DNA from: an uncultured bacterium
Lineage (GTDB): Bacteria; Bacillota; Clostridia; Oscillospirales; Acutalibacteraceae
Assembly: GCA_934875675.1 (NCBI GenBank)
Contig: CAKXIK010000045.1
Coordinates: forward strand, 1 to 20,425
DNA: 20,425 bases
Direction of reading: 5' to 3'
The position numbers and the translations under genes were made by a program. Below the pieces are notes generated by a model. It made no database searches and was not told the DNA's origin. It saw only the letters and a list, made by a program, of their open reading frames with translations. Of this stretch, positions 1 to 8,705 are shown piece by piece; the stretch's first letter is position 1, and each line of letters starts with the position of its first letter.

Positions 1-10
1 AATATATAAA

Positions 11-1186
11 TCAAGCAGCCGAGAGGGCTTGCTGTCTGTGAAGAGCAGGCGGCAGGCCCTTTAGCTTTCCTTGCTGCGGCGGTTATTGTAGTAGTCCAGA
101 TAGTCAATCAGTTCTCTTCTGAAGTGCCCCATCGACTCAAACTCCTGCAAATACAACAGTTCGCTCTTGAGCAGACCAAAAAAGTTTTCAATTACCGCAT
201 TGTCCAGACAATTTCCTTTGCAGCTCATACTTTGCTGGATGCCTTTGGACTTGAGCATTCTTTGGTACCGTTTGTGCTGGTACTGCCAGCCTTGGTCGGA
301 ATGTAAGATGAGATTGGTTCCCTCCGGAATCTTCGGTGAAGGCCTTGTCCAGCATCTGTGTCACCATGGAGAGCACAGGCCGGTCTGAGATGGAATAGCT
401 GACAATATCCCGGCTGCAAAGATCCAAAATCGGTGACAGATAGAGCTTTTGTCCGAACAGACTGAACTCTGTGACATCAGTCACCCACTTTTGGTTTGGC
501 TTTTCAGCTTCAAAGTTACGTTGCAGCAGATTAGGAGCAATTTTGCCCACTTCGCCCTTGTAAGAATGGTATTTCTTCATCCGTACCAGGCATATAAGTC
601 CCAGAGCTTTCATCAGCCACTGCACAGTCTTGTGGTTCAGTGTAAACCCTCTCTTTCGCAGTTCTACCTGAATGCGGCGGTAACCATAACGGCCTTTGTT
701 TTCATGGTAGATTGCTGCTATGGCCTCTTTTGCGTCACTGTATTTATCCGTTTTATCCATCCGCTTTTCATGGTAGTAATAGGTTGCGCGTGCAAGACGA
801 GCGACGTCCAAAAGAATATCCAGCTTGAAGTTTTGCCTCAGTCCTCGAATTACCAGCGTTTTTTGCGCGCTTGTCGCTCGTCTTCCAAAACCAAGGCTTG
901 CAAGTTTTTTAGGTAAGCATTCTCCGCACGCAGCCGCTGTACCTCCGCCAGCAGATTCTCCTCTACGTTTGATGTCAGCTTGGCTGGACGGCCTTTGCTG
1001 CTGTGACCTCGACGCTCCACGGCAAGACCTTCCGAGCCTTCTGTCAGATAAATGCGCTCCCAGCTCGCAAGCTCTATTGTGCGGTAGTTCGAACTGCCGT
1101 TCCGCTTCTTTATGGCTCAGTCCTTCTTTTTGCATGGTCTCCACCACCATAATCTTGAACTCCGGCGTATATCGCTTGTTTGACAT
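11..1186 (-). pseudogene. Broken IS3-family (IS150-like) transposase, orfA plus orfB
   Basis: This is an insertion-sequence transposase that would cut and rejoin DNA through a DDE integrase core. The orfA start (MSNKRYTPEFK...) at 1186 leads into a helix-turn-helix region, which is thrown out of frame by an apparent one-base insertion near 1070; the other frame restores ASWERIYLTEGSEGL. orfA ends at a stop at 850-852 just after an A6 run (plus-strand T6 at 859-864), a plausible -1 slippage site as in IS3 elements. orfB then runs KTLVIRGLRQNFK to WVTDVTEF. It shifts frame again near 338, continues HSDQGWQYQ and DNAVIENFFG, and shifts a third time near 70 (one base missing) to end LKGLPPALHRQQALSAA with a stop at 11-13. 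All three DDE motifs survive but in different frames. No terminal inverted repeats were found. Either a decayed copy or a consensus with sequencing errors. Confidence 0.88.
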
Positions 1187-1196
1187 CCCTTTTTCT

Positions 1197-1536
1197 ATGC
1201 CGAAAGGACAACGAATACATTTTTACAGTGGAGATTTCAAATTAGAGGTCATAGAAACAATGGAACGAGAACATTTGAGCTTACATGAAGCGGCACGGAG
1301 ATTCGGAATACCAGATCACAAAATGGTGGCAAACATGGAGAGACATTTTTCCGATGAAGCGCTACTTTATCACATGGAAGAACGAACTGATTAATCTTTA
1401 GCAATATCGCACAGATGCCGAGTTGTATGATGTGATAGACGGATTTGCTTATGTGACCTATAATTATGTTCGACTTCATTGCTACAATGGCTATCGAACT
1501 CCATTTGAAGTTAGATGGTCAATATATGAGCAAGGG
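1197..1536 (+). pseudogene. IS3-family remnant: orfA head joined to orfB tail
   Basis: A second, different IS3-family fragment. It begins MPKGQRIHFYSGDFKLEV and continues as an orfA-type helix-turn-helix segment to about residue 46 (GIPDHKMVA). The frame then degenerates and stops at 1392-1394. In another frame, starting about 1366, orfB C-terminal sequence appears: WKNELINL, an in-frame TAG at 1399-1401, then QYRTDAELYDVIDGF and NYVRLHCYNGYRTPFEVR, the usual end of the integrase core. Most of orfA and nearly all of orfB are therefore deleted, with the junction around 1325-1365. Its ATG lies only 10 bases from the divergent orfA ATG at 1186, and there is no Shine-Dalgarno sequence. Non-functional. 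Recognised by family resemblance alone, so the exact IS group is not assigned. Confidence 0.75.
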
Positions 1537-1849
1537 TTAAATTTATTAGCCACCACTGTTACAATTACGCTTGACTATGACAAACTCTGCCGATATTCTA
1601 TTTTGAGACGGCAATGCTGTTGCATGGGATAACTGTGCCCAAAGATATTGAGTACTCGTGAGGATAATTCCAGAAAACAGTGGTGCATTAAGCTGCAATT
1701 CCATCTCTAACAGATTGAAAATACCATTTATAGAGGTTGCCATACCTTATCCGTGCTTCGCTGTTTTGTTTGGATTTTAACACTAACATTGCGCAAACAC
1801 AACTGCAGTGCCGAATTTCGCGCGCCGATCATATTTTCCATCACATAAA
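1537..1849. other. Gap with no recognised gene
   Basis: About 310 bases between the IS remnants and the terminator of the giant surface-protein gene. Short open frames exist on both strands (for example about 65 codons at 1546-1743 minus, starting MATSINGIFNLLEMEL), but none has a convincing ribosome binding site or a recognisable family. It is probably debris from the mobile elements. Confidence 0.5.
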
Positions 1850-1850
1850 G

Positions 1851-1882
1851 ACCGCCCGCAGCCTTTGCAGACTACGAGCGGT
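1851..1882 (-). terminator. Intrinsic terminator after the giant GH123-like gene
   Basis: An 11-pair hairpin with two G-U pairs: ACCGC-T-CGTAG on the minus strand pairs with CTGCG-G-GCGGT around a 10-base loop. It begins 37 bases after the stop of the minus-strand gene. On the minus strand it is followed by a short T-rich CTTTAT. On the plus strand it is followed by six T (1882-1887), so it may terminate in both directions and insulate the locus from the IS region. Confidence 0.65.
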
Positions 1883-1919
1883 TTTTTAACGGATGATTAT
1901 AGAATCAGCAGGACTTTGC

Positions 1920-4900
1920 TTACTCTTTGCGCCTGCACTGCTCAATCACAACACTGCCGGCTGCAGCGAGCGAGAGCGCGAAGAACACAATTACAAGCCA
2001 AAGCGAAGCGTTGGCACCGGTTGCGGGCGTGCCCTGACCGTTCGACGATGTTCCGGACTGGTCGCCCTGTGACGGCGTTCCAGACGAACCACACTGGGAC
2101 GGATTTTCAGATGAGCCGCCTTCCGATGGTGTCCCTGATGTTCCGTTTGCGCGAACTGTGACGGTAAAGGTACCCTTAACAGTATCATCATCACCGGACA
2201 TGGCAACTACTGTGAGAGAAGTTGCGGTTTCGTCTCTGCCAACGGTCAGCAGACCGTTGGCAGAGATGTCTGTCTGTGCTGAAGCGGCACCTTCCACACG
2301 CCAGATAACGTTCTGTGTTACGTTGCTGCCTGCAACCTCCGCACTCAGCTGTAGGTTTGCTCCCGGCTTTACTTCAGAGGCCGGAGCGGTAACCGTCACC
2401 CTTTCCACAGAGGGAACCTTTTCAGCCGCTGTGAGCACAAATTGTGGCCAGCCCTTGGAGTTGGAACCGTTTGAGGTTTCCGAAACGGTGTAAGCCAGTG
2501 CGGAATCCTCATAAGCTGCGGCGTCATCAACGTCTTTGTCGTTCATCTGCGCCGTAACGCCGAGCACCTTGCCTGCCATGATATCATCGCGACCAAACGC
2601 TGCCCACGGAACAAAGATTTCAACGGTATAGCCTTTTTCACTTCTGGCAGATTTATGCCGGATCAAAGAAGCGTTAATCAGATTTGTCTCCGCGTTATAA
2701 GGAGAACCACAGACATATACGGTATCGTCATTGTAACGGAAAGTCAACTGTGTTACGTTCGGTGTGGCGGCACCATAGGAACCGGACTTGAGATCCAGAT
2801 CCAGGAACAACTCGACCGAATCATCATCCCAGCAATATTCTGCGCCGGAATTAATCACAAAGTCGTCTTCCACATCAAATGCGGCATAAAGACCGTCATT
2901 GCTCCAAAGCAGGCCGAACGCCGCCTGATTTTCGGTGTTTCCATAGAACTTTTCACCGAGTACCTTGTCGATCTTCCAGGCGGATTCATTGGGAACGCCG
3001 TCAATCACGATGGAATCCGTTTCGGCAATCGGTTTGGCGCTTGCTTTGGAAATCAGGGTACTGTCAAGCGTTGCAATGGCCCATTTTGCCGAGCTGGTGC
3101 TGTCTTCGGCTGCCGGTGTGGTGATGCCTACCGTTCCAGCGGAATTGGCAGCCTGCAGCGTCATACCGATTGTGCTGTTGTCTTTCGGGGCAAATCCATT
3201 CAGTGCTGCCCACGGAATGCAGACTTCCACAACGGTAGAACCCTTGCCGCTCTCCTTGACGGAGCGGAATGAAACACTGGTAGTCTTTGCATCCGCGTTT
3301 CCGCTGACCGAAATGCTGCCATCTGCCAGATGTAAGGTGTACTGTACGGTTTTTCCGTCATAAACTCCCTGCGTCAGATTGCCGTCCAGGAAAACATCAA
3401 GTTTGTCGGCAGTGCCGTTCAGGGTGACGGAAATGTAGAGGTTGGTGTTGTCCCAAAGGAAGGAAGCGTTTCCGCTCAGCCCAGAGTTTCCGCTCATGCG
3501 GTTGAGCTCATAATGCTGAACTGTGGATTCGGACCATTCTGCTTCATCGAGAACGCCGTCAATTTTCATGGCGTTGCCGGTTTTGCTGACCCACAGACCC
3601 GGCGCAACGTATTTGCCTTCTGCGCCGTTGAGCAGAGCCAGCCGGTCTGCGGCCACCTTGGCAACGCTGTTGTCATAATTGGTTGCGTTGCGCACGGTGG
3701 AATCAACCAGATTCTTTGCGCCAACTTCGTCCTTCTGCTCATAGAGGCGGAAGAGCTCGTAATCTTCGGCGGCCTCGCGCATGGCTTCCAGACGAATGGA
3801 ACTGATGATGCTCATGTTTTCCTTGTCGGGGTAAATGCACCAGGAATCGCCGGGGTTTGTTACGTTGTGAGAACCGACGGTGGCGTCATTTGCATCAAAG
3901 TCTTCCCACACATACCACTCCATCAGTCCCCAGTGGAGGTAGCCCGTTGCTCCGTATTTGTAACATAGCCAGCCAAGTAGCTCGGATTTATAAAGCTGGG
4001 TATCGGTAAAGCGGTTCATATAATCCTTGCTGGGGCTCATTGCGGTATAAAGCCAAACCTCATTGCCCTCGGCAATCTTTTGCTCGTATTCCTCTTTAAA
4101 GTCCTCATAGGCGCTGGTAATCGGAACCCAGACGTCCATTGCGTCTTCAAAGTCCTTCATGTTTTCGCCGTAAAGCGCGTCGCCCGTGGTAACGCCGGGG
4201 CAAAGCGAGTGAACCAATGCAGCAACCTTTTTGTAATGCGTGGGCATATCGCCGTAGGTGGGTTCATCGCCGATGTGCTGATGCCAGATGCTTGACCAGC
4301 CTTTTGCGGTCAGGTGCTTGTTGAGCTCGGTCAGATATTTTGTAAGATAGGCTTCCCCGCCCTCATCAAAGTGGAGATAATCGCTTACCGTTTTGCCGTC
4401 TTTCTCGGTGATGAACTCCACCTTGTAACCCAAAACGTTATTCTTGCTCGTCTGGGCGCAGAGGTGTTCGGCGCTGATCTGCTTGATGCCGCCTTTTGTG
4501 AGGAAGAGCTCAACAAAGCGGTCGAGTAGCGACCAGTCATAGGTTACGGTTCCGTCAGCAGCTACGCTGGTGCCGGGCGCATCCGCAAGCAAGTCTGCCA
4601 CGTTGACAAACAGCGAATTCATGCGGTTTTCCTTCATAAATTTGGCATAAGTTTCCATTAGACTCCACCATTCGTCACTGTAAGCTTCAATACCATAGGC
4701 CTTGCCGATGACGTCAAGATCATTGCCGGTGTCTTCAAAGCACTTTACCAGCTGACCCCAAAGCTCCAGATCAAAGGTGCCGTTCTCGGGATCCGGCAGG
4801 GTGACGTTGCGGACGTTGACCGAAACCGGAACTGTAAAATCACCCATCGTGGTTTTTACGGTTACGGTTCCCTGATAAGCGCCTGCCGCAGCATCCTTCG

Positions 4901-7900
4901 GAATGGTGTAGCGAACCCAGATTGGCTGTGTGCTGTTGGGCTTCACAGCAATCGTCTTGCTGTTGAGCAACTGCTCAGGGAACCAGCCGGGTGCGGACTG
5001 CACCGGATCGGTCAGCCCCGGAGTATTACTGACCAGCTTGGAATAACCGACGTAATGGAATTCTGCCTGATCGGCGGAGATGGTATTACCGCCAGAGGTA
5101 AGATCGGAGAACACCACATCATTGATGGTAAAATCTCCGTCGGCGCGCAGAACAACCTGTGCCGGTTCCGATTCGTTGCATGCGGTTTCCAGAGCGATGG
5201 AAGACGGAGCATTTTCCGCTTTGACATCTGTGCGGAAAATCTGCTGGCGCCAGTCGGCCGTCCAAATGCTCTTTTCGGTTACAGGAACGCTCGGCGCGTC
5301 AAGGTCAATATAAGCGGTTTCCGGTTTTTCATAGAGTTTCCGAACCATTTCCTCATTCATAAACCGTGCGAATACATGAACATCGTCTGCTGCGCCGATA
5401 AATCCGGTGTGTTTGGAATCCAGTGGCGCCGTTTTAACGGTGTTGCCGACGGAGAATGAAGCAACATGATCCAGAATTCCGGTGCCGGAGGTTGCGGTGC
5501 CCTGCTTTACGCCATTGATATACAGCACAGCGCTGGCCTCGTTGACGGTGACCACTACATGATACCATTCCCCAAGCGTATAAGCGCCGCTTGACGGATA
5601 AATAGTGGTACTGTAATTTCCGTCGGGCTTGAGCATTCTCAGGACAAGGTTGCCCCAGGAACTGTCGAGTGCAAGTGCAAAGTTGCCGTCCTCATTCTGC
5701 AGACCGGCAATGTAACTGAAGCTCCCGTTGGATTTATCCACCTTGACCCATGCGCTGATGGCGGCGGCATCAGCCGTTGTAATGTCATTTTTCAGCGCGG
5801 TCATTTTGTCGCCGGTCAGCGCAATTTTATTGCTGCCGTCAAAAGCAATGGCTGTACCGGCAGTTCCAGTTTTATCGGCGGTCACGGTGATGGAGTTGTC
5901 GGCGGCGGCGTTCAGGCCGTTGCCGCTCTGGTCGAGCACCGTAGTGGTTTCCTTGGGAGTGGTGGGTGCCGGGGTTTCGGGGGCAGCGACGCCCGTGGTC
6001 GGGTCGGTGGCGGTGTTATAAAATGCGAGTGGGGAAGAGGTGATTGCCGTTTCCTGCGCAACTGCTGCCACATCGTCTCCCGACAGCGCCTTGTCATACA
6101 GGCGGATGTTGCCCAGCCTGCCGACAAATGCGCTGAAATCAGACGCGATTCCGCCAAGCTGCAAGCTATCCAATTGACTCAGTACATTTTTCAACAGCAC
6201 ATCGTTGGCGCGCTGCTTGACACCGTTGATGTAATAGGTGATTCCGCCGGTGCCCAAATCGCCGCCTGCACCGTCATAGACGATGGCGAGCTGATATTTG
6301 GTTCCGGCAGTGTAGTTGGCATTGTCTGCTGGGTAAGAACCGAACGGAACCGATTCGCCATTATCTCCATAGGCAATGCCGCTGTCCACCACAAGGCAGT
6401 TCCAGCGGGTCATTGCCGAGAAATAGGTCTTGCGATCCGCCGTCAGCAGCCCACCGATAAACGCTTTGTTGGTCGGCATGGAAGCGTCCGGCGTGACGTC
6501 GAGCATCAGCGTCATCTGGTCGGCTGCAACGAGCGCTTGCTTGATTGCGGTGATGGCGGTTCCTGTCAGCACAGCCTTGCTGTTGTTTGCAAAAACAAGC
6601 GAGCTATTCTGATAAGTTACATTTTCAATTGCCATGTCATAGCCGTTGCCACTAGAATCCTTGAGCGTTGTCGGGGTGGCGGGTGCCGGGTTTTCCCCGC
6701 CCTGCTCTTCGGAATCGGCAAGATTCGCCTCGTTCATCAGGTACTGCACCGCGGACTTGGAACCGACTGCGGTTTCGTCTCCCGATTTTAGCGCGGCGGC
6801 CTGCGCGGAGCTTAGCGCGCTGCTGTAAACACGCAGGTCGCTCACAGAACCGAGGAAATCGGTGGTTTTGTGAGGGTAGGCTGAATTAATGTTCTCTGCA
6901 TTCGCAATCGGCTCCTTGCCAATGCTCAGATAAGCAATATCGGCCATGGGGATTGGCGCTCCGCCGGAGGATTGCTTTGCAAGTGTTCCGTTTACATAAA
7001 GCGAAGCTTTTCCGGTGGTTCCGCTGTAAACGCCCGTCAAATGATACCACTTGCCGCGCTCAAGAGCGCTGGCATCTGCCCAGGCTTCATTGGTGTTGTC
7101 ACTGCCGGAAACATGGAAAATAAAGCAATTCCAACTTGCTTCAAACGAAGCAATGTATCTGCCGTTGACATCTGTCAGACCGGCAATATACATAAACTGA
7201 TCGCCGTCGCATTTGGCGTCGGCGTCCACTTTGACCCAGCAGCTGATGGTCAGATCATCGCCGACGGTACCGTTGAGCACCTTCGCCTGATTGATCGTAA
7301 TGGACGCACTGCTGTTGGCCGTAAAGCTCAGCGCGCTGTTTTCGCTGCCGTCCGGCCCGGTGGTCATCTGCGCCTCGTTCAGTGCGGCGTCAAGCCCCAG
7401 CGTTCCGGTGTCCTTCAGGTGCTTGCCCTCTACCGGAACAGTGTGGATGATCGTATTTTGATTCATGTTGTAATACACATTGGATTCAATGTGTAGATCG
7501 CTGATTTCACCGGCATAAGGAACCATGCCGTTTGTTTCATCATACTGTGAAAGATAGGCATATCCCGTTTTGTTGCCGTTCTGCCCGCCGTCACCGGAAG
7601 TCCAGAATACGCCGCCGCCCGCGGCGGCGAGGCCGTAAGCCGTGCCGTATTTCCAGCGGCCAAGCACAGTAGAAAGATCGGCATCCACCTCAAACAGGTT
7701 TTCGTCTGACTGCCACTCCTGTTCTTTGCCGTAGCACGCCAGCCAGTAATGGCCGGTTTCGCTGTCATAAGTGATATTCTGAGTGCCGAAGGGCAGGTTT
7801 CCGGTGAAAATCGGATAGCACTTTTCATAAGTGAATTTTCCGTCCAGAGAATACTGCACCACAACCTGATTGGTGTTTGCCTCCGCGTCTTCAATACCTG

Positions 7901-8438
7901 CGGCAATCATCAGCTTTGTGGTTCCATCCGGAGCCTTGCCGATGGTGACGCCGTCGAGCCCGTAAATTCCATAAGGGTTCACGGTGGTGTCGCTCATATG
8001 GTCTGCCCAGGTTTGAAACTGTGTCAGCTCAACCTTTTGGAGTAGGTTCAAATCGGTGTCGAACACCATTAAATAGTATCCAGTCCAGTCGTTCCAAACA
8101 TGGCCATCGAGCGGAGCGCCAAGTAGAGAACCGTAAATTTTTCCGTCATAATATGCAAGATCGCCCAGGTGACCTCCGGTGATCTCCACCTGTTTGATCT
8201 TATTGCCGTTGAGATCGGTTTTCACAAGAGTCTCGGTGAAAGACCAGTACATGTTGCTGTTTTCCGTGTCAACGGCGATTCCCTGCAGATGCAGCGGCTG
8301 GCCTGTGACAGAAAGCGTTGTTTTCGTTGGAGTCGTCGCTGGAGTTTGTGCCGAGGCTGCAACCGGAGTTAACGCCGAAATTGCCATCATTCCGCTCAAC
8401 AAAACTGACAGCCATTTCCGAATCCTGTTTTTTCTCAT
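1920..8438 (-). CDS. Giant wall-anchored GH123/DUF4091-type glycoside hydrolase with LamG and CBM9-like domains
   Basis: A secreted multidomain enzyme of 2172 residues. The chosen ATG at 8438 has GGAAAGGAAG just upstream and gives a clean signal peptide (basic MRKNRIRK, hydrophobic core, cleavage near ASA-Q at residue 30). A GTG start at 8495 would only add 19 residues. Approximate order: propeller-like repeats 38-305; three LamG/concanavalin-like domains at 343-550, 593-796 and 833-1038; a beta-sandwich at 1056-1209; a DUF4091/GH123-like barrel at 1218-1603; two CBM9-like domains at 1613-1793 and 1803-2003; a Big-type Ig domain at 2011-2094; a Ser/Gly/Pro linker; TPATG at 2137-2141; a membrane segment; and an RRKE tail. 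The GDEP motif (Asp1391-Glu1392) matches the Asp-Glu pair that GH123 N-acetyl-beta-galactosaminidases use in substrate-assisted catalysis. Activity on GalNAc glycans is inferred; DUF4091 proteins vary. Own promoter and terminator make it monocistronic. Confidence 0.85.
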   Translation of the reverse strand: MRKNRIRKWLSVLLSGMMAISALTPVAASAQTPATTPTKTTLSVTGQPLHLQGIAVDTENSNMYWSFTETLVKTDLNGNKIKQVEITGGHLGDLAYYDGKIYGSLLGAPLDGHVWNDWTGYYLMVFDTDLNLLQKVELTQFQTWADHMSDTTVNPYGIYGLDGVTIGKAPDGTTKLMIAAGIEDAEANTNQVVVQYSLDGKFTYEKCYPIFTGNLPFGTQNITYDSETGHYWLACYGKEQEWQSDENLFEVDADLSTVLGRWKYGTAYGLAAAGGGVFWTSGDGGQNGNKTGYAYLSQYDETNGMVPYAGEISDLHIESNVYYNMNQNTIIHTVPVEGKHLKDTGTLGLDAALNEAQMTTGPDGSENSALSFTANSSASITINQAKVLNGTVGDDLTISCWVKVDADAKCDGDQFMYIAGLTDVNGRYIASFEASWNCFIFHVSGSDNTNEAWADASALERGKWYHLTGVYSGTTGKASLYVNGTLAKQSSGGAPIPMADIAYLSIGKEPIANAENINSAYPHKTTDFLGSVSDLRVYSSALSSAQAAALKSGDETAVGSKSAVQYLMNEANLADSEEQGGENPAPATPTTLKDSSGNGYDMAIENVTYQNSSLVFANNSKAVLTGTAITAIKQALVAADQMTLMLDVTPDASMPTNKAFIGGLLTADRKTYFSAMTRWNCLVVDSGIAYGDNGESVPFGSYPADNANYTAGTKYQLAIVYDGAGGDLGTGGITYYINGVKQRANDVLLKNVLSQLDSLQLGGIASDFSAFVGRLGNIRLYDKALSGDDVAAVAQETAITSSPLAFYNTATDPTTGVAAPETPAPTTPKETTTVLDQSGNGLNAAADNSITVTADKTGTAGTAIAFDGSNKIALTGDKMTALKNDITTADAAAISAWVKVDKSNGSFSYIAGLQNEDGNFALALDSSWGNLVLRMLKPDGNYSTTIYPSSGAYTLGEWYHVVVTVNEASAVLYINGVKQGTATSGTGILDHVASFSVGNTVKTAPLDSKHTGFIGAADDVHVFARFMNEEMVRKLYEKPETAYIDLDAPSVPVTEKSIWTADWRQQIFRTDVKAENAPSSIALETACNESEPAQVVLRADGDFTINDVVFSDLTSGGNTISADQAEFHYVGYSKLVSNTPGLTDPVQSAPGWFPEQLLNSKTIAVKPNSTQPIWVRYTIPKDAAAGAYQGTVTVKTTMGDFTVPVSVNVRNVTLPDPENGTFDLELWGQLVKCFEDTGNDLDVIGKAYGIEAYSDEWWSLMETYAKFMKENRMNSLFVNVADLLADAPGTSVAADGTVTYDWSLLDRFVELFLTKGGIKQISAEHLCAQTSKNNVLGYKVEFITEKDGKTVSDYLHFDEGGEAYLTKYLTELNKHLTAKGWSSIWHQHIGDEPTYGDMPTHYKKVAALVHSLCPGVTTGDALYGENMKDFEDAMDVWVPITSAYEDFKEEYEQKIAEGNEVWLYTAMSPSKDYMNRFTDTQLYKSELLGWLCYKYGATGYLHWGLMEWYVWEDFDANDATVGSHNVTNPGDSWCIYPDKENMSIISSIRLEAMREAAEDYELFRLYEQKDEVGAKNLVDSTVRNATNYDNSVAKVAADRLALLNGAEGKYVAPGLWVSKTGNAMKIDGVLDEAEWSESTVQHYELNRMSGNSGLSGNASFLWDNTNLYISVTLNGTADKLDVFLDGNLTQGVYDGKTVQYTLHLADGSISVSGNADAKTTSVSFRSVKESGKGSTVVEVCIPWAALNGFAPKDNSTIGMTLQAANSAGTVGITTPAAEDSTSSAKWAIATLDSTLISKASAKPIAETDSIVIDGVPNESAWKIDKVLGEKFYGNTENQAAFGLLWSNDGLYAAFDVEDDFVINSGAEYCWDDDSVELFLDLDLKSGSYGAATPNVTQLTFRYNDDTVYVCGSPYNAETNLINASLIRHKSARSEKGYTVEIFVPWAAFGRDDIMAGKVLGVTAQMNDKDVDDAAAYEDSALAYTVSETSNGSNSKGWPQFVLTAAEKVPSVERVTVTAPASEVKPGANLQLSAEVAGSNVTQNVIWRVEGAASAQTDISANGLLTVGRDETATSLTVVAMSGDDDTVKGTFTVTVRANGTSGTPSEGGSSENPSQCGSSGTPSQGDQSGTSSNGQGTPATGANASLWLVIVFFALSLAAAGSVVIEQCRRKE
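2231..2268. repeat. Perfect 15-bp inverted repeat inside the GH123-like gene
   Basis: TCTCTGCCAACGGTC at 2233-2247 and its exact reverse complement at 2252-2266 flank a four-base loop (AGCA). Two further outer positions pair, one of them G-T. It lies within the Ig-like domain coding region (around ISANGLLTVGRDE), near the 3' end of the gene. Its role is unknown; the mRNA would form a very stable hairpin here. Confidence 0.85.
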
Positions 8439-8563
8439 GCTTCTCTTCCTTTCCATTCTTAAACTCTTCAGATGCACAAAACCTGTTTCATTCACCTTCT
8501 TTCTTCAAGAGATGATTTTTTGGAAACTTGCAGAAAAAAATCAGAATATTGATTGCTTTTTAT

Positions 8564-8592
8564 AGTATATTACACCTATTATGACGGCTCAA
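8564..8592 (-). promoter_or_regulatory. Sigma-A-type promoter for the giant GH123-like gene
   Basis: On the minus strand, TTGAGC (-35, 8587-8592; 4/6 to consensus) and TATACT (-10, 8564-8569; 5/6) are separated by exactly 17 bases. Transcription would start near 8557, giving a leader of about 120 nt before the ATG at 8438. It lies between the giant gene and the terminator of the regulator gene, so the enzyme can be controlled separately from the two-component genes. An A/T-rich block just upstream (8595-8640) could hold activator sites. Confidence 0.65.
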
Positions 8593-8640
8593 TTCTGTAA
8601 TTTAGGTTTTATTAGTCTTAATTTTATATTATTTCAACAA

Positions 8641-8688
8641 AAAATTAAAGCCTGCAAAAATCGGTAAATTTCTCCTTTTTTTGCAGGC
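8641..8688 (-). terminator. Intrinsic terminator after the response-regulator gene
   Basis: On the minus strand GCCTGCAAAAA and TTTTTGCAGGC form a perfect 11-bp stem (8650-8660 and 8678-8688) followed by TTTAATTTTTT. It begins 17 bases after the regulator's stop codon, so it ends the kinase-regulator transcript before the promoter of the GH123-like gene. Confidence 0.88.
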
Positions 8689-8705
8689 CTTATTCAAGTT
8701 AAATA

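Noticed and set aside
1546..1743. Minus-strand open frame of 65 codons after the IS remnants
   Set aside because: No ribosome site and no recognisable domain; it probably is a chance frame.
2655..3272. Plus-strand open frame of about 205 codons opposite the GH123-like gene
   Set aside because: It lies wholly within the CBM9-like coding region and shows no family features or start signals.
7610..7629. GC-only inverted repeat (nine bases per arm)
   Set aside because: It is explained by an Ala-Ala-Ala-Gly-Gly-Gly run in the propeller region and its two-base loop would not close.
8468..8491. Seven-codon leader peptide MKQVLCI upstream of the giant gene
   Set aside because: The AAGGTGA before its ATG is too close for normal initiation, and there is no attenuator-like structure or regulatory codon run.
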